In this document: piece after piece, positions 6,210 through 7,835 of the stretch
Numbering within the stretch: position 1 is the first letter of the stretch
Layout of the letters: every line of letters begins with the position of its first letter
NCBI GenBank assembly: GCA_016462245.1
Contig: JAEMTR010000061.1
Span: 1 to 7,835 of the forward strand
Source: Solirubrobacteraceae bacterium
GTDB taxonomy: Bacteria; Actinomycetota; Thermoleophilia; Solirubrobacterales; Solirubrobacteraceae
Reading direction: 5' to 3'
DNA: 7,835 nucleotides
Program-made: the position numbers and the translations under genes
The notes under the pieces: generated by a model
Database searches by the model: none
What the model was told of the DNA's origin: nothing
The model's input: the letters and a program-made list of their open reading frames with translations, nothing else

Positions 6210-6779
6210 TTAGCGGAAGCGGCCGGGCTCCCACAACGGCTCGTCGCCAGCGTTGGCGCCGCGGCTGAGGATGAAGAGCAGGTCGGAGCAGCGGTTGAGG
6301 TAATGGACTACCTGCGGGTTGAAGCCTTCGACGAGCAAAGTCCGGCGCTCGGCGCGGCGGCAGACGGTGCGGCAAACGTGGAGCTGGGCTGCGGCCGCCG
6401 TCCCTCCGGGAAGAACGAACGACTTCAGCGGTTCGAGCGTGTCGTTGACCTCGTCGCAGCGCTCCTCGACCCACGTGACCTGCTCCGCCAGCACGCGCAG
6501 GCGCTCCTTCGGGGCTTCGCCATCTTTGGCCGTCGTCTCCGGAACGGAGAGATCGGCGCCGACATCGAAGAGGTCATTCTGGATGTGACGGAGCCAGGCG
6601 ACGTACTGCTCAGGCATGCCGGCGGTCGTAACGGCGACGCCGATCTGGGCGTTCAGTTCGTCAACCGTTCCGTATGCCTCAATCCGCGCGTCGACCTTCG
6701 GCACGCGGCTCATATCGCCCAAATGAGTTTCGCCATCGTCGCCGAGGCGGGTGTAGATCTTTGTCAAGTTGACGGTCAT
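6210..6779 (-). CDS. pduO: PduO-type ATP:cob(I)alamin adenosyltransferase
   Basis: Transfers the 5'-deoxyadenosyl group of ATP to cob(I)alamin, making adenosylcobalamin in the cytoplasm. The 189 residues match the PduO/MMAB family across their whole length: the ATP-binding N-terminus KIYTRLGDDGET (7-18), RIEAYGTVDELNA (32-44), FVLPGG (121-126), the Arg-rich CRTVCRRAER (136-145) and YLNRCSDLLFILSR (160-173). The length is that of a stand-alone enzyme, without the PduO C-terminal heme-binding domain. Start ATG 6779 is placed just before the conserved ATP-binding motif; TAGGCT lies eight bases upstream and there is no Shine-Dalgarno, so the leader is very short or absent. It is divergent from the cobalamin riboswitch operon, so it is not itself under the riboswitch, but the two promoters overlap. 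The symbol denotes the family; the paralogous role of CobO is performed by an unrelated fold. Confidence 0.95.
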   Translation of the reverse strand: MTVNLTKIYTRLGDDGETHLGDMSRVPKVDARIEAYGTVDELNAQIGVAVTTAGMPEQYVAWLRHIQNDLFDVGADLSVPETTAKDGEAPKERLRVLAEQVTWVEERCDEVNDTLEPLKSFVLPGGTAAAAQLHVCRTVCRRAERRTLLVEGFNPQVVHYLNRCSDLLFILSRGANAGDEPLWEPGRFR

Positions 6780-6797
6780 TGCTGTCGAGCCTAGCGA
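6769..6797. promoter_or_regulatory. Overlapping divergent promoter candidates (adenosyltransferase / riboswitch operon)
   Basis: On the plus strand TTGACG (6769-6774), a 5/6 match to -35, is followed after 17 bases by TAGCGA (6792-6797), a poor -10. On the minus strand TAGGCT (6788-6793) is a candidate -10 for the adenosyltransferase. The plus-strand -35 lies over the adenosyltransferase start codon. Only about 31 bases separate that codon from the riboswitch P1 stem, so both promoters must lie here or overlap the coding sequence. Confidence 0.35.
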
Positions 6798-6810
6798 CCG
6801 TGTAAGCTCT

Positions 6811-6992
6811 GTGCCATAAGGGTCGGTGGTGAATGGGAAGTCCGGTGAGAATCCGGCGCGGACCCGCCACTGTGACCGGGCAAGAGTCGTCCACAGCGTG
6901 AGAGCGCAGCCACTGAATAGCGACAGCTATTTGGGAAGGCGTGGAAGTGACAGGCCCGGGAGCCAGGAAACCTGCCTCCGGCCAAAAAGCAC
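6811..6992 (+). ncRNA. Cobalamin (AdoCbl-type) riboswitch
   Basis: Contains the conserved cobalamin riboswitch core: GGGAAG (6835-6840), a CCGG/CCGG hairpin around TGAGAAT, GCGCGGACCCGCCACTGT (6856-6873), and the B12 box AGCCAGGAAACCTGCC (6961-6976). Closing stems are visible: P1 pairs GTGC (6811-6814) with GCAC (6989-6992), and P2 pairs GGTCGG (6821-6826) with CCGGCC (6978-6983, one U-G). A perfect accessory hairpin, AATAGC-GACA-GCTATT, lies at 6916-6931. In this family B12 binding represses the downstream gene. No U-tailed terminator follows, while a ribosome site does, so control is probably at translation. The element points to the secreted DUF4430 gene 28 bases downstream. Confidence 0.95.
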
Positions 6993-6995
6993 ATA

Positions 6996-7015
6996 AACCC
7001 TCGAGGAAAGGGGTT
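6996..7015 (+). promoter_or_regulatory. Riboswitch expression platform: hairpin around the Shine-Dalgarno
   Basis: AGGAAAGGGG (7004-7013) is a strong ribosome site seven bases before ATG 7021 and fixes that start. AACCC (6996-7000) can pair with GGGTT (7011-7015), placing AGGAAAG in the loop and masking the last three Gs. CCTC within 6975-6978, next to the B12 box, could alternatively pair with GAGG (7003-7006). Either would let B12 binding hide the ribosome site; which is used is not resolvable by eye. Confidence 0.5.
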
Positions 7016-7020
7016 GCTCC

Positions 7021-7731
7021 ATGATTAAAAGTTCGCTCTTGCGAGTGCTTGCGCTCGCTGCTGTATTTGTAATGGCTCTCTCGGCTTCGGCCGTGGCAGC
7101 GACGAAGGTCAACGTCCGCGTCGAAGGCGCGAAGGCGACGCTATTCGAAGGCGACGTCTCCGCCAGCGCTGGGAAGTTGACTTCGAACAAGGGTGAGGAT
7201 CGTTCCTCGCACCTTTGCAACGTCGCCGCAAACGGTGGCAGTGGACCGGCGGCAGCTACACCAACCCGCGCGCTGCAAGCCGCCTCTGAAAATGCGCTCG
7301 GGGATCGCTTGGCTCCACTGAGTTTTGAGTGGTACGCGTCGTTCAGCGACTTCCTCGTTGGCTCGGTCGGCGGAGAAGCGCCAACCGGCGACAACTACTG
7401 GGAGCTCTCAATTAACTGGAAGGTCGCTGAGCTGGGTGGCTGCGGAATCGCGCTCAAGAAGGGCGATCAGGTGCTTTGGGCCGTAACAGACGGTGCGACG
7501 CCAGCGCTGCGACTTTCGGCGCCCGCGGCGGTCCTCAAGGGCCGTGCGTTCAACGTCCGTGTAACCGACGGGGCATCCGGCAAGGGAGTAGCGGGCGCTA
7601 GCGTCGGCGGAGCGAAGACTGACGCCGCCGGAAAGGCCAAACTGACGCTTAAGAGCGGCAGCAAGCGCGTGCTTCGCGCGACTAAGATCGGCGCGACGCG
7701 CTCCAACAGCGAGTCGATCGCGCTGCGCTAG
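7021..7731 (+). CDS. Secreted DUF4430 (transcobalamin C-terminal-like) protein under a B12 riboswitch
   Basis: 236 residues. Residues 1-27 are a signal peptide (MIKSS start, hydrophobic core, cleavage near AVAA/T). Residues about 29-160 resemble DUF4430, the domain related to the C-terminal beta-domain of transcobalamin and intrinsic factor: VNVRVEGAKATLFEG (30-44), a helix with ALQAASENA (84-92), WYASFSDF (104-111), and the hallmark YWELSINWK (126-134) with GGCGIALKKGDQVLWAV (139-155). C66 and C141 may form a disulfide. Residues about 163-236 look like an Ig-like or carboxypeptidase-regulatory beta domain (VTDGASGKGVAGASV, DAAGKAKLTL). It has no lipobox or sortase signal, so it is probably released or bound to a partner. 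The riboswitch immediately upstream implies a role in B12 economy; binding corrinoid outside the cell is inference. The next gene begins four bases after the stop, indicating an operon. Confidence 0.85.
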   Translation: MIKSSLLRVLALAAVFVMALSASAVAATKVNVRVEGAKATLFEGDVSASAGKLTSNKGEDRSSHLCNVAANGGSGPAAATPTRALQAASENALGDRLAPLSFEWYASFSDFLVGSVGGEAPTGDNYWELSINWKVAELGGCGIALKKGDQVLWAVTDGATPALRLSAPAAVLKGRAFNVRVTDGASGKGVAGASVGGAKTDAAGKAKLTLKSGSKRVLRATKIGATRSNSESIALR

Positions 7732-7735
7732 CTCG

Positions 7736-7835
7736 GTGCGAAGGCGCCTCCACGTTGCAGTGCTGGCCGCGTCGCTGTTAGCGGCGTTGGCCAGCGGCTG
7801 CGGCGCTGGCGTGGGGCCGGGCGACGGCAGCGTCC
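7736..7835 (+). CDS. N-terminus of a probable lipoprotein, cut by the right edge
   Basis: A GTG at 7736, four bases after the DUF4430 stop codon, opens a frame running to the window end (33 codons). It reads as a basic start (RRRLH), a hydrophobic stretch (VAVLAASLLAALA) and a lipobox-like ASGC with Cys at residue 22, followed by a Gly-rich linker: a lipoprotein signal peptide. No strong Shine-Dalgarno is present, so translation is probably coupled to the gene before it and thus also subject to the riboswitch. A second DUF4430 protein, a transcobalamin alpha-domain-like protein or a corrinoid-binding transport protein would all fit, but too little is present to choose. Confidence 0.6.
   Translation, partial: MRRRLHVAVLAASLLAALASGCGAGVGPGDGSV

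Noticed and set aside
6108..6794. Open frame of 228 codons on the plus strand
   Set aside because: It is antisense to the adenosyltransferase, which matches its family end to end.
6927..7394. Minus-strand frame over the riboswitch and the DUF4430 gene
   Set aside because: It would cross a structured RNA and oppose a gene with a signal peptide, ribosome site and recognisable domain.

Overview
The window looks like a chromosomal segment of a high-G+C Gram-positive bacterium, most likely an actinomycete (Actinomycetota). I would guess a Thermoleophilia/Solirubrobacterales-type lineage, with low confidence in the class. The reasons are G+C of roughly 60% judged by eye, starts that look leaderless (TANNNT, six bases, then ATG or GTG), secreted proteins with Gram-positive-style signal peptides, and a cobalamin riboswitch ahead of a secreted DUF4430 (transcobalamin C-terminal-like) protein. 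There is no sign of phage, insertion sequences, CRISPR or recent transfer, and coding density is very high.

Layout. Positions 1-1608 (minus) hold the first 536 codons of acetyl-CoA synthetase, cut by the left edge. Positions 1642-3156 (minus) encode a secreted two-part copper protein: a histidine-rich region whose metal-ligand spacing recalls peptidylglycine monooxygenase (PHM), followed by an amicyanin-like type 1 copper domain. Positions 3210-4337 (minus) encode a membrane protein with the plan TrkA-N-like domain, two-helix channel-type pore, TrkA-N domain; its selectivity filter lacks GYG. Just upstream lie tRNA-Leu(CAG) on minus (4361-4444) and the divergent tRNA-Glu(CTC) on plus (4497-4569), sharing a 52-bp symmetric promoter region. 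Positions 4615-6090 (minus) encode an MFS transporter that keeps the phosphate-binding residues of the PHS/Pho84 family. Between it and the next gene is a 119-bp region with two kinds of repeat that may be regulatory.

The right end is a vitamin B12 module. A PduO-type cob(I)alamin adenosyltransferase (6210-6779, minus) is divergent from a cobalamin riboswitch (about 6811-6992, plus). The riboswitch precedes a secreted DUF4430 protein (7021-7731) and, four bases later, the start of a probable lipoprotein (7736 onward, cut by the right edge). My reading is that the plus-strand operon makes an extracellular B12-capture system switched off by B12, while the adjacent adenosyltransferase converts imported corrinoid to adenosylcobalamin.

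The most interesting items are the riboswitch-controlled transcobalamin-like operon, the PHM-like/cupredoxin fusion, and the channel-like protein with a lost filter. All functional calls rest on motifs recognised by eye; no database search was possible.
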